Origin: an uncultured Aliarcobacter sp.
Lineage (GTDB): Bacteria > Campylobacterota > Campylobacteria > Campylobacterales > Arcobacteraceae
Length of the DNA stretch: 31,400 nucleotides
NCBI GenBank assembly: GCA_947629065.1
Contig: CANRCH010000002.1
Location: 1-31,400 of the forward strand
Direction of reading: 5' to 3'
Made by a program: the position numbers and the translations under genes. The notes beneath the pieces are model-generated. The model was not told the origin of the DNA. It saw only the letters and a list, made by a program, of their open reading frames with translations, and did no database searches. Positions 1 to 8,823 of this stretch are shown in pieces (position 1 is the stretch's first letter; each line of letters starts with the position of its first letter).

Positions 1-4
1 TTGA

Positions 5-1456
5 AAAAAATATGTTACTAAAAGAAATAGTAGCATAAGAAATTCATTTTATGTCCTATTTAGTGTTGACAGATCAGATGAAGCAAAAGGTAGTGTTAAT
101 TTAGGAGGAAATATCTCTGATAAATTTTCAATAGCATTAGGAGTAACAAAAAGTGATAGAGATGAAAGTGTAGGACCAAATGCAGCTGGAACTGCAATAA
201 CTACATATCTTGAAGGTTTAGAGACTTTAGATGGGAATTTAAGATTAAAATATAATTTTGATGATACTCAAAATATTTCAGCATCTTATATAAAAGGAAA
301 AGAGACAAGAAAGATTTATGATAATCCTAAATCTTATGAAATAGATAGAGATTTATATGGTATTTCTTATGAAAAACGATTTGAAAGTATTGCCTTTAAT
401 GTAGATTATACAAGAGCAGAATCAGATTCAAGATATAGAGGTGGTTCATCTGATTCTATGAATTATATACATAATTTAACTACAGACTCTTTAAAAGGTG
501 AAGTAAAAATATCTGCTTTAAAATACAATTATATTGTTTTAGGTGCAGAAACTGCAAAAGAGAACTATAAAAGAAAATATCCAATTTCTGGAACAACAAA
601 GTACGATTTTGAAGCTAGAACAAACTCTTATTATATTCAAGATGAGATTGAGTTACAAGATTTTGTATTTACTCTTGGAACAAGATTAGATGATAGTGAA
701 AAATTCGGAAATGAGTGGTCGTCAAATGTAGGAGCTGTTTATAAAATTGATGATAAACAAAGATTAAAACTAAGCTATGGAGAGGGATTTAAAACACCAT
801 CTTTACAAGAGAGTTCATCTGAATATCAAACTTATTCACATGGTTGGTATGTTGGAAATGATGATTTAAAAGCAGAAACTTCAAAATCTTATGAATTAGC
901 TTATGAGTTTTATGGTGAAGATACAAAATTTAAAACAGCAATATTTAAAACAGATTTAGACAATTTAATTACAGGTGAATCAACTGGTAGAACAGTTTAC
1001 CCTATGGGTCCTTTTATGCCTTTAACTGAATATACATATGTAAATGTTGCAAAAGCCACAATCAAAGGGTTTGAAGCTGATGTTGATTATGATTTTAATG
1101 AAAACCACAAAATAAATCTAAATTATACATATTTAAAAACTGAAGATAAAGAGACAAATGAAGAGTTGTCATATAGACCAAAAAATACATTTAATATTGG
1201 TCTAAGTTCTGAACTTGGATGGGGAGTTTCTTCATATTTAAGTGCAAACTATTTAGGTACTCAATATGATTCAAGCGGAGATAAAATTTCAGGATATACA
1301 CTATTTAATGCACAAATTTCTAAAAAAATCACAAAAGATTTAACAGCTAGAATAGGAGTTGATAATATTGGAGACAAACATTTTGATGATAATGGAGGAG
1401 ATCCATATTATCTAAAAAGAAGACTTGCGTATGTAGGACTAAACTATAAATTTTAA
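5..1456 (+). CDS. TonB-dependent outer membrane receptor, C-terminal barrel (5' part missing or broken)
   Basis: This encodes the beta-barrel part of a TonB-dependent receptor, which would import an iron complex or similar ligand across the outer membrane. The frame is open from base 5 to the TAA at 1454-1456. It shows alternating barrel strands and ends in Tyr-Lys-Phe, the terminal aromatic residue typical of outer membrane barrels. An internal ATG at 458 is not a credible start, because barrel sequence continues well upstream of it. The N-terminal plug and TonB box are not in the window. A TGA at 2-4 lies in this frame and the other two frames hit stops by base 38, so the frame cannot be entered from upstream without a frameshift. 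The next gene, a ChaN-type lipoprotein, suggests iron or heme uptake. The substrate is not decidable from this sequence. Confidence 0.85.
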   Translation, partial: KKYVTKRNSSIRNSFYVLFSVDRSDEAKGSVNLGGNISDKFSIALGVTKSDRDESVGPNAAGTAITTYLEGLETLDGNLRLKYNFDDTQNISASYIKGKETRKIYDNPKSYEIDRDLYGISYEKRFESIAFNVDYTRAESDSRYRGGSSDSMNYIHNLTTDSLKGEVKISALKYNYIVLGAETAKENYKRKYPISGTTKYDFEARTNSYYIQDEIELQDFVFTLGTRLDDSEKFGNEWSSNVGAVYKIDDKQRLKLSYGEGFKTPSLQESSSEYQTYSHGWYVGNDDLKAETSKSYELAYEFYGEDTKFKTAIFKTDLDNLITGESTGRTVYPMGPFMPLTEYTYVNVAKATIKGFEADVDYDFNENHKINLNYTYLKTEDKETNEELSYRPKNTFNIGLSSELGWGVSSYLSANYLGTQYDSSGDKISGYTLFNAQISKKITKDLTARIGVDNIGDKHFDDNGGDPYYLKRRLAYVGLNYKF

Positions 1457-1458
1457 TC

Positions 1459-1484
1459 GGAACTAAGGATAAATTCCTAGTTCC
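1459..1484 (+). other. Intercistronic hairpin between receptor and chaN-like gene
   Basis: GGAACTA (1459-1465) pairs with TAGTTCC (1478-1484), and GGA (1467-1469) pairs with TCC (1475-1477), leaving one bulged A. The stem is about 10 bp with a 5-base loop. It starts 3 bases after the receptor stop. No T-run follows on either strand, so a rho-independent terminator is unlikely. It may instead act on mRNA stability or partial read-through between the two genes. Confidence 0.45.
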
Positions 1485-1499
1485 AAAAAAAGGTAAAAA

Positions 1500-2420
1500 A
1501 TGTTAAAAAAATCACTAGCTTTAATGGCTACAATGCTTTTATTTGGTGCATGTTCTAGTAAAACTGTTCCACTAACACACAATTTAGAAAATAAAGAGGG
1601 AATTTACTCTATAAAACAAGCAAAAAACATAGATATGCAAGAGCTTGTAGATGAAGTAGAGCATTATCCAGTTATATTTGTAGGTGACCACCACAATACA
1701 GAAAAAACACATAAGTTTTTTGAAGAGTTTATAAATGAATTAGCAAACAAGGGTTACAAAATAAATCTTGCAAATGAGTGGTTTACACCTAGTCAAGATG
1801 AGTTGTTAAAAGAGTACACAGACGATAAATTTGATACGGCAACTTTTAAACAAAAAGTTGATTGGGAAAATTTTTCAAAATACAAATGGGAAAATGTAGC
1901 ACTGCTTTATGAAGCTGTAAAAAATAACAATGGAAGACTTTATGGTATGAATATATCAAAAGAGAGTAGAGCAAAAATCTCTTTAAAAGAGTTTGATAAA
2001 ATGAGCCAAGAAGAGAAAGATTTTTATAATAATCTTGATTTAGATGTAACAGCACATCAACAGCTGATTTATCCATATTTAAAGCATTGTGATAAGATGC
2101 CAAAAGCAAGTGAAGAGCCTTGTTTAAATAGAATGTATAGAGTGCAAGTTACTTGGGATACATATATGGCACAAAATGCAGCAAAAATTGCAAAAGATGT
2201 TATAAAAACTTCAAAAGATAAACTTTTAGTTTTTGCAGGTGCTTTACATATTGAGCAAGATTTGGGAATTCCATTAAGATTTGCAAGATTGAGTAATCTT
2301 CCATTTATCTCTATTTCAAATCAAAAAATAGATAAAGAAGCAGATTTAAAAATAGATACAAATAAAGCAGATTTTGTTTATATCTATGAACCAGTTGAGG
2401 AAGATAAAAAGAGTAAATAA
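1500..2420 (+). CDS. ChaN-family (heme-binding type) lipoprotein
   Basis: The protein is a predicted outer-membrane or periplasmic lipoprotein of the ChaN family (Cofac_haem_bdg), 306 residues long. It has a lysine-rich start, a hydrophobic stretch and a lipobox ending LFGAC, which puts the lipidated Cys at residue 18. The family signature appears as VGDHHNTEKTH (61-71), NEWF (92-95) and GALHIEQ (247-253). C. jejuni ChaN binds heme cofacially in dimers, and its gene (Cj0177) sits beside a TonB-dependent receptor gene. The same pairing is seen here, which supports a role in iron or heme acquisition. The start has an AAGG-type ribosome site at 1490-1493, inside the A-rich gap. Heme binding is inferred from the family only. 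Confidence 0.85.
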   Translation: MLKKSLALMATMLLFGACSSKTVPLTHNLENKEGIYSIKQAKNIDMQELVDEVEHYPVIFVGDHHNTEKTHKFFEEFINELANKGYKINLANEWFTPSQDELLKEYTDDKFDTATFKQKVDWENFSKYKWENVALLYEAVKNNNGRLYGMNISKESRAKISLKEFDKMSQEEKDFYNNLDLDVTAHQQLIYPYLKHCDKMPKASEEPCLNRMYRVQVTWDTYMAQNAAKIAKDVIKTSKDKLLVFAGALHIEQDLGIPLRFARLSNLPFISISNQKIDKEADLKIDTNKADFVYIYEPVEEDKKSK

Positions 2421-2433
2421 TAGTCATTTACTC
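2411..2433 (+). terminator. Possible weak terminator after chaN-like gene
   Basis: GAGTAAAT (2411-2418) and ATTTACTC (2426-2433) form a perfect 8-bp stem with a 7-base loop that covers the stop codon of the ChaN-like gene. It is followed by a C/T-rich stretch and not by a clean T-run, so termination is only possible. It would separate the iron genes from typA. Confidence 0.3.
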
Positions 2434-2481
2434 CTCTTCATTTAACCACTTTTTAAGCTATTATATATTTCTAAGCTATTT

Positions 2482-2492
2482 TTAGATATAAT
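2482..2492 (+). promoter_or_regulatory. typA promoter, extended -10
   Basis: TATAAT at 2487-2492 is preceded by TTAGA, matching the extended -10 pattern of sigma-70 promoters in Campylobacterota, which often lack a -35 box. It lies 28 bases upstream of the typA start, with an AAGAAG-type ribosome site at 2511-2516. Confidence 0.65.
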
Positions 2493-2520
2493 CCGCGAAA
2501 ATTTAAGAAAAAGAAGAATT

Positions 2521-4335
2521 ATGAGAGACATTAGAAATATTGCAGTTATTGCACACGTTGATCACGGTAAAACAACAACAGTTGATGAACTTTTAAAACA
2601 AAGTGGTACTTTTGCAGAGCATCAAAATGTAGATGATAGAGTAATGGATAGCGATGCTATTGAAAAAGAAAGAGGTATTACAATTTTATCTAAAAATACA
2701 GCTATTGATTATGAAGGTGTAAGAATTAACATCATTGACACTCCAGGTCACGCCGATTTTGGTGGAGAAGTTGAGAGGGTTTTAAAAATGGTTGATAGCG
2801 TTTTACTTCTTGTAGATGCACAAGAGGGAGTTATGCCACAAACAAAATTTGTTGTTAAAAAAGCACTATCTTTAGGTCATAGACCAATAGTTGTGGTAAA
2901 CAAAATTGATAAACCAGCAGCTGAACCAGATAGAGTTGTAGATGAAGTGTTTGATCTTTTTGCACAAATGGATGCAACAGAAGAGCAACTAGATTTCCCT
3001 GTTATTTATGCAGCTGCAAGAAGTGGATTTGCAAGATTTAGTCCAGATGATGAAAATATGGATTTCAAACCACTATATGAAACTATTCTAAAAGAAGTTC
3101 CAAAACCAAAAGGTGATGATAAAGAAGGACTTCAGCTTCAAGTATTTACTCTTGATTATGATAACTTTATTGGAAAAATTGGAATTGCCAGAATTTTCAA
3201 CGGAACAATAAATCAAGGTGATACAGTTATGCTTTGTAAAGCAGATGGTTCTAAAGTAAAAGGGAGAGTATCTAAACTTATTGGGTTTAAAGGACTTGAT
3301 AGAATTGATATTAAAACAGCAGGTGCTGGTGATATTGTTGCAGTTGCAGGATTTGATACAATCGATGTTGGGGATAGTTTATGTGATGTAAATAATCCAA
3401 TGCCACTAGATCCCATGCATATTGAAGAGCCAACACTTAGCGTTACTTTTGCTGTAAATGACTCTCCACTAGCTGGAACAGAAGGAAAATATGTAACTTC
3501 AAATAAAATTCAAGAAAGATTAGATTCTGAAATGAATACAAATATTGCAATGACTTATGAGCAATTTGGTGAAGGTAAATTTAGAGTAAACGGAAGAGGT
3601 GAGCTTCAAATTACTATTTTGGCTGAAAATATGAGAAGAGAAGGTTTTGAGTTTAGTATTGGAAGACCTGAAGTTATTACAAAAGAGGAAAATGGTGTAA
3701 TTTATGAGCCATTTGAACACCTTGTAATTGATACACCAGATGAGCATAGTGGTGGGATTATTGAAAAACTTGGGAAAAGAAAAGCTGTTATGACAAATAT
3801 GGTTCCAATGGGAATTGGATTTACAAGATTAGAGTTTGAGATTCCAGCAAGAGGACTTATAGGTATTAGAACTGAGTTTTTAACAGATACAAAAGGTGAG
3901 GGTGTTATGAACCACTCATTTTTAGAGTTTAGACCATATAGTGGAACAGTTGAAAGTAGAAAAAATGGTGCATTAGTTTCTATGGAAGATGGTGAGGCTA
4001 TTGCATACTCAATCTTTAACCTACAAGATAGAGGAATAATGTATGTAAAACCACAAGATAAGGTTTATACAGGAATGGTTATTGGAATTCACTCAAAAGA
4101 TAATGACCTTGATGTAAACCCTATTAAAGGAAAAGCTCTAACAAACGTAAGAGCAAGTGGAACTGATGATGCTATTAGATTAATCCCACCAAAAGCTCTA
4201 TCTTTAGAGAGTGCTTTAGAGTGGATTGAAGATGATGAATTAGTTGAGATTACTCCAACTTCTATTAGAATTAGAAAAAGAGAACTTGATCCTACTAAGA
4301 GAAAGAGAGCAGCTAAGAAGGAAAAAAACTCATAA
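2521..4335 (+). CDS. typA: Ribosome-associated GTPase TypA/BipA
   Basis: TypA (BipA) is a translational GTPase of the EF-G/LepA superfamily. It binds the ribosome and supports 50S assembly and stress growth. The 604-residue length is normal for the family. G-motifs are AHVDHGKTT (11-19), RGIT (51-54), DTPGH (73-77) and NKID (127-130). The remainder follows the expected order of beta-barrel domain II, the EF-G-like domains, and the TypA-specific C-terminal domain, which ends in a basic lysine/arginine-rich tail. The gene has its own promoter, and a DJ-1/PfpI gene follows 24 bases later, probably on the same transcript. Confidence 0.97.
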   Translation: MRDIRNIAVIAHVDHGKTTTVDELLKQSGTFAEHQNVDDRVMDSDAIEKERGITILSKNTAIDYEGVRINIIDTPGHADFGGEVERVLKMVDSVLLLVDAQEGVMPQTKFVVKKALSLGHRPIVVVNKIDKPAAEPDRVVDEVFDLFAQMDATEEQLDFPVIYAAARSGFARFSPDDENMDFKPLYETILKEVPKPKGDDKEGLQLQVFTLDYDNFIGKIGIARIFNGTINQGDTVMLCKADGSKVKGRVSKLIGFKGLDRIDIKTAGAGDIVAVAGFDTIDVGDSLCDVNNPMPLDPMHIEEPTLSVTFAVNDSPLAGTEGKYVTSNKIQERLDSEMNTNIAMTYEQFGEGKFRVNGRGELQITILAENMRREGFEFSIGRPEVITKEENGVIYEPFEHLVIDTPDEHSGGIIEKLGKRKAVMTNMVPMGIGFTRLEFEIPARGLIGIRTEFLTDTKGEGVMNHSFLEFRPYSGTVESRKNGALVSMEDGEAIAYSIFNLQDRGIMYVKPQDKVYTGMVIGIHSKDNDLDVNPIKGKALTNVRASGTDDAIRLIPPKALSLESALEWIEDDELVEITPTSIRIRKRELDPTKRKRAAKKEKNS

Positions 4336-4359
4336 AAAGTTAATCTGCAAGGACAAAAT

Positions 4360-4956
4360 ATGAATATAGCAATTTTAACATTTGATGGATTTAATGAATT
4401 AGATTCAATAGTTGCTTTTGGAATATTAAACCGAATGAAAGAGCATGGTTTTAATGTTCAAATCACTTCACCAACAAAAACAGTTACTTCAATGAATGGA
4501 TTAACTATTGAAGCACAACAACAGTTAGAGTTTGCAAATAGTGCAGATGTTGTGTTGTTTGGAAGTGGATTAAAAACAAGAGATATAGCAAAAGATGAAA
4601 CAATATTATCTAGGCTATCTTTAGACAAAGATAAACAAATAATAGTAGGACAATGTTCTGGAACACTTCTTTTATCTGTTTTAGGAATTTTAGAAGATAT
4701 TCCAGCATGTACTGATTTAATAACTAAACCTTGGGTAATTGAATCTGGGGTTGAAGTTTTAAATCAAGCATTTTATGCAAAAGGAAATATTGCTACTGCT
4801 GGTGGATGTTTATCTTCAAAATATTTAGCAACTTGGATTATTGCAAAACTTTTAGGAAAAGAGAAAGCTTCAGAAGCTATATACTATGTTGCACCTGTTG
4901 GGAAAAAAGAGCAAGAAATTGAAGAGTGTTTAAAAACTATAGAAGATTATTTATAG
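4360..4956 (+). CDS. DJ-1/PfpI family protein
   Basis: This is a 198-residue cytoplasmic protein of the DJ-1/PfpI (class I glutamine amidotransferase-like) superfamily. It begins with a beta-strand followed by DGFNELD (9-15), which carries the conserved acidic residue. The nucleophile elbow is GQCSGT (97-102), with Cys99 as the likely catalytic residue. The layout resembles isonitrile hydratase-like and ThiJ-like members, and a substrate cannot be assigned. It sits 24 bases downstream of typA and directly before a strong terminator, so it probably shares the typA transcript. There is no signal peptide or membrane segment. Confidence 0.85.
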   Translation: MNIAILTFDGFNELDSIVAFGILNRMKEHGFNVQITSPTKTVTSMNGLTIEAQQQLEFANSADVVLFGSGLKTRDIAKDETILSRLSLDKDKQIIVGQCSGTLLLSVLGILEDIPACTDLITKPWVIESGVEVLNQAFYAKGNIATAGGCLSSKYLATWIIAKLLGKEKASEAIYYVAPVGKKEQEIEECLKTIEDYL

Positions 4957-4978
4957 TATTTATAAATACTGTAAATTT

Positions 4979-5013
4979 AAAAAGGGAAGAAGCTTTTGCT
5001 TTTTCCCTTTTTT
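4979..5013 (+). terminator. Rho-independent terminator after typA/DJ-1 unit
   Basis: A 15-bp stem (4979-4993 with 4998-5012, one G-T wobble) encloses a TTTT loop. The core is GGGAA paired with TTCCC, and a T-rich run follows. It is the strongest terminator in the window. Because the A and T arms are symmetrical it would work in both directions. Confidence 0.9.
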
Positions 5014-5113
5014 ATTTTCTACTCAAATAGCTATTTTCTAATATTTACAAATGTTTAGATTGTAACTAAATTGTTACTTTTATACTCAAAATATTAATTA
5101 TGGTCAAAAATAA

Positions 5114-5142
5114 TTGACAAAAAAGTATTATGTTTATATACT
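5114..5142 (+). promoter_or_regulatory. Promoter of the cysteine-type ABC importer operon
   Basis: TTGACA (5114-5119) and TATACT (5137-5142) are separated by 17 bases. The start of transcription would be near 5149. A small palindrome, AGATTAATCT (5160-5169), lies just downstream and could be an operator. The rest of the 245-base gap holds the preceding terminator and an AT-rich tract. No ORF is seen in it. Confidence 0.7.
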
Positions 5143-5201
5143 TCAAAAATCTCAATAGAAGATTAATCTCTACAAAAATAGTCAGAAAAGGATAGAAAAA
5201 A

Positions 5202-6044
5202 ATGAAGAGTATATTTCAGAAATTTAAGAGAGTTGCATTTGCATTAGCACTTGTTCCAGCTTTAACTTTAAGCTTAAATGCAAAAGATAAGAGTTCAATT
5301 GATAAAATAAAAGATAATGGAAAAGTAAGAATAGGGGTATTTAGTGATAAAGCACCATTTGGTTATCTTGATAGCTATGGAAAACATCAAGGTTTTGATA
5401 TTGTAATTGCAAAAAGATTAACAAAAGAGCTTTTAGGTGATGAAAATAAAGTTGAGTTTATTAATCTAGAAGCAGCAAATAGGGTTGAATATTTAGTTAC
5501 AAACAAAGTTGATATTGTTTTAGCAAACTTTACTGTAACACCTGAAAGAGCAAAAAAAGTTGATTTTGCAAATCCATATATGAAAGTTGCTATTGGTGTT
5601 GTATCATCTGATAAAGACCCAATAACAAAAGTTGAAGATTTAAAAGGTAAAAAATTAATTATCACAAAAGGTACAACAGCAGATGTATATTTCACAAAAA
5701 ATCATCCTGAAATAGATACTTTAAGTTTTGATCATAACTCTGAATCATTTGCTGCTTTAAAAGATAATAGAGGAGCTGCAATGACTCACGATAATACTCT
5801 ACTTTTTGCTTGGGCAAAACAAAATGATGGATTTAATGTAGGAATTGATTCTTTAGGACCACTTGATACAATTGCACCAGCTGTTAAAAAAGGAAATAAA
5901 GAGCTACTTGAGTGGATTAACACAACTTTAGTAAAATTAGGTGAAGAGAAATTCATAGAAAAAGCTTATAATGAGACTTTAAAACCTATTTATGGTGATT
6001 CTATAAATATTGAATCAGTTATTATTGAGGGTGGAAAACAATAA
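5202..6044 (+). CDS. cjaA: Periplasmic cysteine-binding protein of an ABC importer (CjaA-type)
   Basis: This 280-residue family 3 solute-binding protein delivers an amino acid to an ABC importer. A signal peptide covers about residues 1-27, ending near LNA. The mature part closely resembles C. jejuni CjaA, a cysteine-binding protein. Shared features include IGVFSDKAPFGY (44-55), EAANRVE (90-96), LANFTVTPER (107-116), KGTTADVYFT (156-165), a THDNTLLFAW block and the terminal IIEGGK. CjaA is a lipoprotein in C. jejuni, but no lipobox Cys is present here, so the protein should be soluble in the periplasm. It is the first gene of a four-gene importer operon and has an AAAAGGA ribosome site. Cysteine as the ligand is inferred from this resemblance. 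Confidence 0.88.
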   Translation: MKSIFQKFKRVAFALALVPALTLSLNAKDKSSIDKIKDNGKVRIGVFSDKAPFGYLDSYGKHQGFDIVIAKRLTKELLGDENKVEFINLEAANRVEYLVTNKVDIVLANFTVTPERAKKVDFANPYMKVAIGVVSSDKDPITKVEDLKGKKLIITKGTTADVYFTKNHPEIDTLSFDHNSESFAALKDNRGAAMTHDNTLLFAWAKQNDGFNVGIDSLGPLDTIAPAVKKGNKELLEWINTTLVKLGEEKFIEKAYNETLKPIYGDSINIESVIIEGGKQ

Positions 6045-6050
6045 TCTAGT

Positions 6051-6710
6051 ATGGATATAGATTTTATTATAGAGGTCGCACCGCTATTCCAAAAAGCTTT
6101 ATTAGTTACAATTAAACTAGCATTCATAGGGATATTTTTCTCTTTGATTATAGGTTTAGTATGCAATATTTTATTGGCTAAAGAGAGTGTAATTTTAAAC
6201 TCTTTAGTCAATGCTTATATAGAACTATCAAGAAATACACCTTTACTTATTCAACTATTCTTTTTATATTATGGTTTACCAAAATTTGGAATAACCCTAG
6301 ATGAACAAGTTTGTGCAATAATTGGGCTTAGTTTTCTAGGCGGAAGTTATATGAGTGAAGCTTTAAGGTCTGGAATTGAAGCTGTTCACAAAAACCAAAT
6401 TGAATCAGGTTTAAGCCTTGGAATGAATAAAGTTCAACTTTTTAGATTTGTAATCCTTCCACAAGCACTAAGTGTTGCTATTCCTTTGATTGCGGCAAAT
6501 GCTGTGTTTTTAGTAAAAGAGACTTCAGTTGTTGGAATAATTGCTGTAAAAGAGCTTGTAAGTTTGAGTAAAACTTTAATTGGTGTATATTATATGACTT
6601 ATGAAACTATGTTTATGCTGGTATTTTTCTACTTAATAATTCTTTTACCACTTTCACTTATTTTATCAGTTGTAGAAAGGAAGATGAGATATGCAGAACA
6701 CGGGAATTGA
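6051..6710 (+). CDS. Amino-acid ABC importer permease (first of two)
   Basis: This is an integral membrane permease of the HisM/GlnP type, 219 residues, with about five hydrophobic segments. The family's cytoplasmic coupling loop is visible as GIEAVHKNQIESGLSLGMN, with the typical A/G-L-x-L-G-M/F core. It starts 6 bases after the binding-protein stop with only a weak ribosome site, so translational coupling is likely. Its last 20 bases overlap the next permease gene. The neighbours suggest a heterodimeric channel for cysteine or cystine. Confidence 0.9.
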   Translation: MDIDFIIEVAPLFQKALLVTIKLAFIGIFFSLIIGLVCNILLAKESVILNSLVNAYIELSRNTPLLIQLFFLYYGLPKFGITLDEQVCAIIGLSFLGGSYMSEALRSGIEAVHKNQIESGLSLGMNKVQLFRFVILPQALSVAIPLIAANAVFLVKETSVVGIIAVKELVSLSKTLIGVYYMTYETMFMLVFFYLIILLPLSLILSVVERKMRYAEHGN

Positions 6711-7368
6711 TCTCTTATTTGAAGGAAATAACCTTTTACGAATATTAGAAGGTACTTTAAATACTATGCAAATTGCATTTATCTCAATATTTTTAAGTTT
6801 GATTTTTGGAGTTATTTTTGGAATTATTTACACTTCAAAGAATAAAATTATAAGATTTATTTGTAGATTTTATTTAGAAGTTTTTAGAATTATTCCTATT
6901 TTAGTACTTCTATTTATCTTTTATTTTATAATCCCAAGTCTATTTGAGATTGATTTAAGTGGAGAGTTTGTAGCTATTTATGTCTTTGTTTTATGGGGAA
7001 TTGCTGAAATTGGTGATATTACAAGAGGAGCTATGGAGTCAATTCCAAAACACAATAGTGATGTAGCTTTAGCTTTAGGGTTTAATAAAATTCAGCTTTA
7101 TATATATGTATTAATTCCTTTATCTTTTAAAAGAGTAGTTCCAGGAGTTATAAATCTTACAACAAGAATGATAAAAACGACATCTTTGGTTATTATGATA
7201 GGCGTAGTTGATGTGATTAAAGTAGGTCAGCAAATAATAGAAAGCAATATTTTAAGAGTTCCAGATGCTGCTTTTTGGATATATGGATTTATATTTGTAA
7301 TATATTTTATGATTTGCTATCCAATGTCAAAGTTTGCAAAAGTTTTAGAAAATAGATGGAATAAGTAG
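6691..7368 (+). CDS. Amino-acid ABC importer permease (second of two)
   Basis: This 225-residue membrane permease is paralogous to the preceding one and has several hydrophobic spans. The coupling-loop motif is GAMESIPKHNSDVALALGFN. The start lies inside the end of the upstream permease gene (20-base overlap) behind an AGGAAG ribosome site, which indicates coupled translation and balanced subunit production. Together the two proteins would form the transmembrane part of the importer fed by the CjaA-type protein. Substrate specificity cannot be read from this subunit. Confidence 0.9.
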   Translation: MQNTGIDLLFEGNNLLRILEGTLNTMQIAFISIFLSLIFGVIFGIIYTSKNKIIRFICRFYLEVFRIIPILVLLFIFYFIIPSLFEIDLSGEFVAIYVFVLWGIAEIGDITRGAMESIPKHNSDVALALGFNKIQLYIYVLIPLSFKRVVPGVINLTTRMIKTTSLVIMIGVVDVIKVGQQIIESNILRVPDAAFWIYGFIFVIYFMICYPMSKFAKVLENRWNK

Positions 7369-7374
7369 GAAAAT

Positions 7375-8115
7375 ATGGATAATTTAATAGAGATAAAGAA
7401 TCTTGTAAAGAAATATGCAGATAAAACAGTTATAAATGGAATTGATTTATCTATTAAAAAAGGTGAAGTTGTAGTACTTTTAGGACCATCTGGATGTGGA
7501 AAGAGTACACTTCTTAGAACTATAAATGGTTTAGAAAATATTCAAGGTGGAGAGATAATTTTTCAAGGTAAAAATATCCATGATAAAAATAGTGACTGGA
7601 CAAAAATAAGACAGAAAATAGGAATGGTTTTTCAAAATTATGAACTATTTCCGCACTTAAATGTAATTGATAATATTCTACTTGCACCTTTAAAAATACA
7701 AAAAAGACAAAAAGATGAAGTAATGCTTCAAGCTGAAGAACTTTTAAAAAAAGTTGGTCTTGAAGATAGAAAATTTGCATATCCACGTGAACTTTCTGGT
7801 GGACAAAAACAAAGAATTGCAATTGTAAGAGCTTTGTGTATGAATCCAGAAGTTATGCTTTTTGACGAAGTTACAGCATCACTTGACCCTGAAATGGTAA
7901 GAGAAGTTTTGGATGTAATATTAAATCTTGCAAAATCTGGAATGACTATGTTTATTGTAACTCATGAAATGGGATTTGCAAAATCTGTTGCAAATAGGAT
8001 TGTATTTTTAGATAGTGGGAAAATTTGTGAAGAGAGTGAACCAAAAGAGTTTTTCTCAAATCCACAAACACAAAGAGCAAAAGAGTTTTTAAATATTTTC
8101 CAGTTTGAAAATTAA
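7375..8115 (+). CDS. Amino-acid ABC importer ATP-binding protein (GlnQ/HisP type)
   Basis: This 246-residue ATPase powers the importer from the cytoplasmic side. It shows Walker A GPSGCGKST (37-45), the Q-loop in VFQNYELFPH, the signature LSGGQKQR, Walker B VMLFDE and the switch His in VTHEMGFA. The gene starts 6 bases after the second permease and is the last of the four-gene unit. No clear terminator follows. The next promoter, for the Rrf2 gene, begins 45 bases downstream. Confidence 0.95.
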   Translation: MDNLIEIKNLVKKYADKTVINGIDLSIKKGEVVVLLGPSGCGKSTLLRTINGLENIQGGEIIFQGKNIHDKNSDWTKIRQKIGMVFQNYELFPHLNVIDNILLAPLKIQKRQKDEVMLQAEELLKKVGLEDRKFAYPRELSGGQKQRIAIVRALCMNPEVMLFDEVTASLDPEMVREVLDVILNLAKSGMTMFIVTHEMGFAKSVANRIVFLDSGKICEESEPKEFFSNPQTQRAKEFLNIFQFEN

Positions 8116-8159
8116 AATATAATATTAAGAGCTGAAATAGAACACTCTTTTTGAATATC

Positions 8160-8188
8160 TTGACACAAAAATAAAAATCAATTATAAT
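8160..8188 (+). promoter_or_regulatory. Promoter of the Rrf2 regulator gene
   Basis: TTGACA (8160-8165) and TATAAT (8183-8188) have 17-base spacing, a near-perfect sigma-70 promoter. The start of transcription would be near 8195. The stretch 8193-8208 at the start site matches 12 of 16 bases of the equivalent stretch behind the sulfate-operon promoter (8823-8838), so it is a candidate operator for autoregulation. Confidence 0.8.
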
Positions 8189-8210
8189 CCATCAATTAGG
8201 TAGGTAATAA

Positions 8211-8669
8211 ATGAAAGTATCAAAAAAGACGGATTATGCATTAAGAGCTCTTTTTGCAATAGCAGAAGCAGATGAATTAATATCTATTAGAGAGTTATCA
8301 GAGCAAGTGGATGTTCCAAGAAGATTTTTAGAAAATATTATGCTTGAAATGAATAAGGCAGGTTGGGTAAAAAGTATTCCTGGAAGATATGGCGGTTATG
8401 TTTTAGCAAAAAGTGCAGATGAGATAACAATGGGTGAAGTTATACGATATTTTGAAGGTATGCTTGCCATGATTTCTTGTGTATCTGTATCAAATTATGA
8501 GCCATGTAGCCAAGAAGGAAAATGCCATTTTAGAAGAGTATTTTTAAATATAAGAAATTTAACAGCACATATTTTGGATAAGACAACAATAGCATCTTGT
8601 TTAGCACAAGCTCCTGTAACAAAAGAGGATGTTTTAAAAGATGAATTTACAGGTGGTTTAGGAATATAA
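8211..8669 (+). CDS. Rrf2-family transcriptional regulator with Cys triad
   Basis: This 152-residue DNA-binding regulator has an N-terminal winged helix (about 1-65, with the Rrf2 hallmarks TDYALRAL and GRYGGYVLA). A dimerisation helix follows. A cysteine cluster, Cys90, Cys99 and Cys105, lies in the loop where IscR and NsrR bind an iron-sulfur cluster. The spacing is C-x8-C-x5-C, against C-x5-C-x5-C in IscR, and a fourth Cys is at 130. It sits between a cysteine-type importer and a sulfate importer. A role in sensing cysteine supply or iron-sulfur status, like CymR or IscR, is the natural inference, but the target sites are not proven. Confidence 0.9.
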   Translation: MKVSKKTDYALRALFAIAEADELISIRELSEQVDVPRRFLENIMLEMNKAGWVKSIPGRYGGYVLAKSADEITMGEVIRYFEGMLAMISCVSVSNYEPCSQEGKCHFRRVFLNIRNLTAHILDKTTIASCLAQAPVTKEDVLKDEFTGGLGI

Positions 8670-8788
8670 AATTTCTAAACCATATAAACTCAAAAAAAAT
8701 ATATACTCAAAACTCCTAAAAAAACGGTAACTTTAAACAAAAAATCATATATTAAATTTATAATTATTATAAAATTTTTACAAAACTC

Positions 8789-8817
8789 TTGACAAAAAAT
8801 ATTTTTATGGATATTAT
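8789..8817 (+). promoter_or_regulatory. Promoter of the sulfate-uptake operon
   Basis: TTGACA (8789-8794) and TATTAT (8812-8817) have 17-base spacing. The start of transcription would be near 8824. That leaves a leader of about 170 bases before the sbp start. The bases from 8670 to 8788 are very AT-rich, and I see nothing else in them. Confidence 0.75.
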
Positions 8818-8823
8818 TTCACC

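Noticed and set aside
1459..1484. Rho-independent terminator between the TonB receptor and chaN-like genes
   Set aside because: The hairpin is good but is followed by an A-run, not a T-run, on the coding strand, and there is no T-run on the other strand either.
5202..5290. Lipoprotein form of the CjaA-type protein
   Set aside because: No Cys occurs near the end of the signal peptide, so a lipobox is absent.
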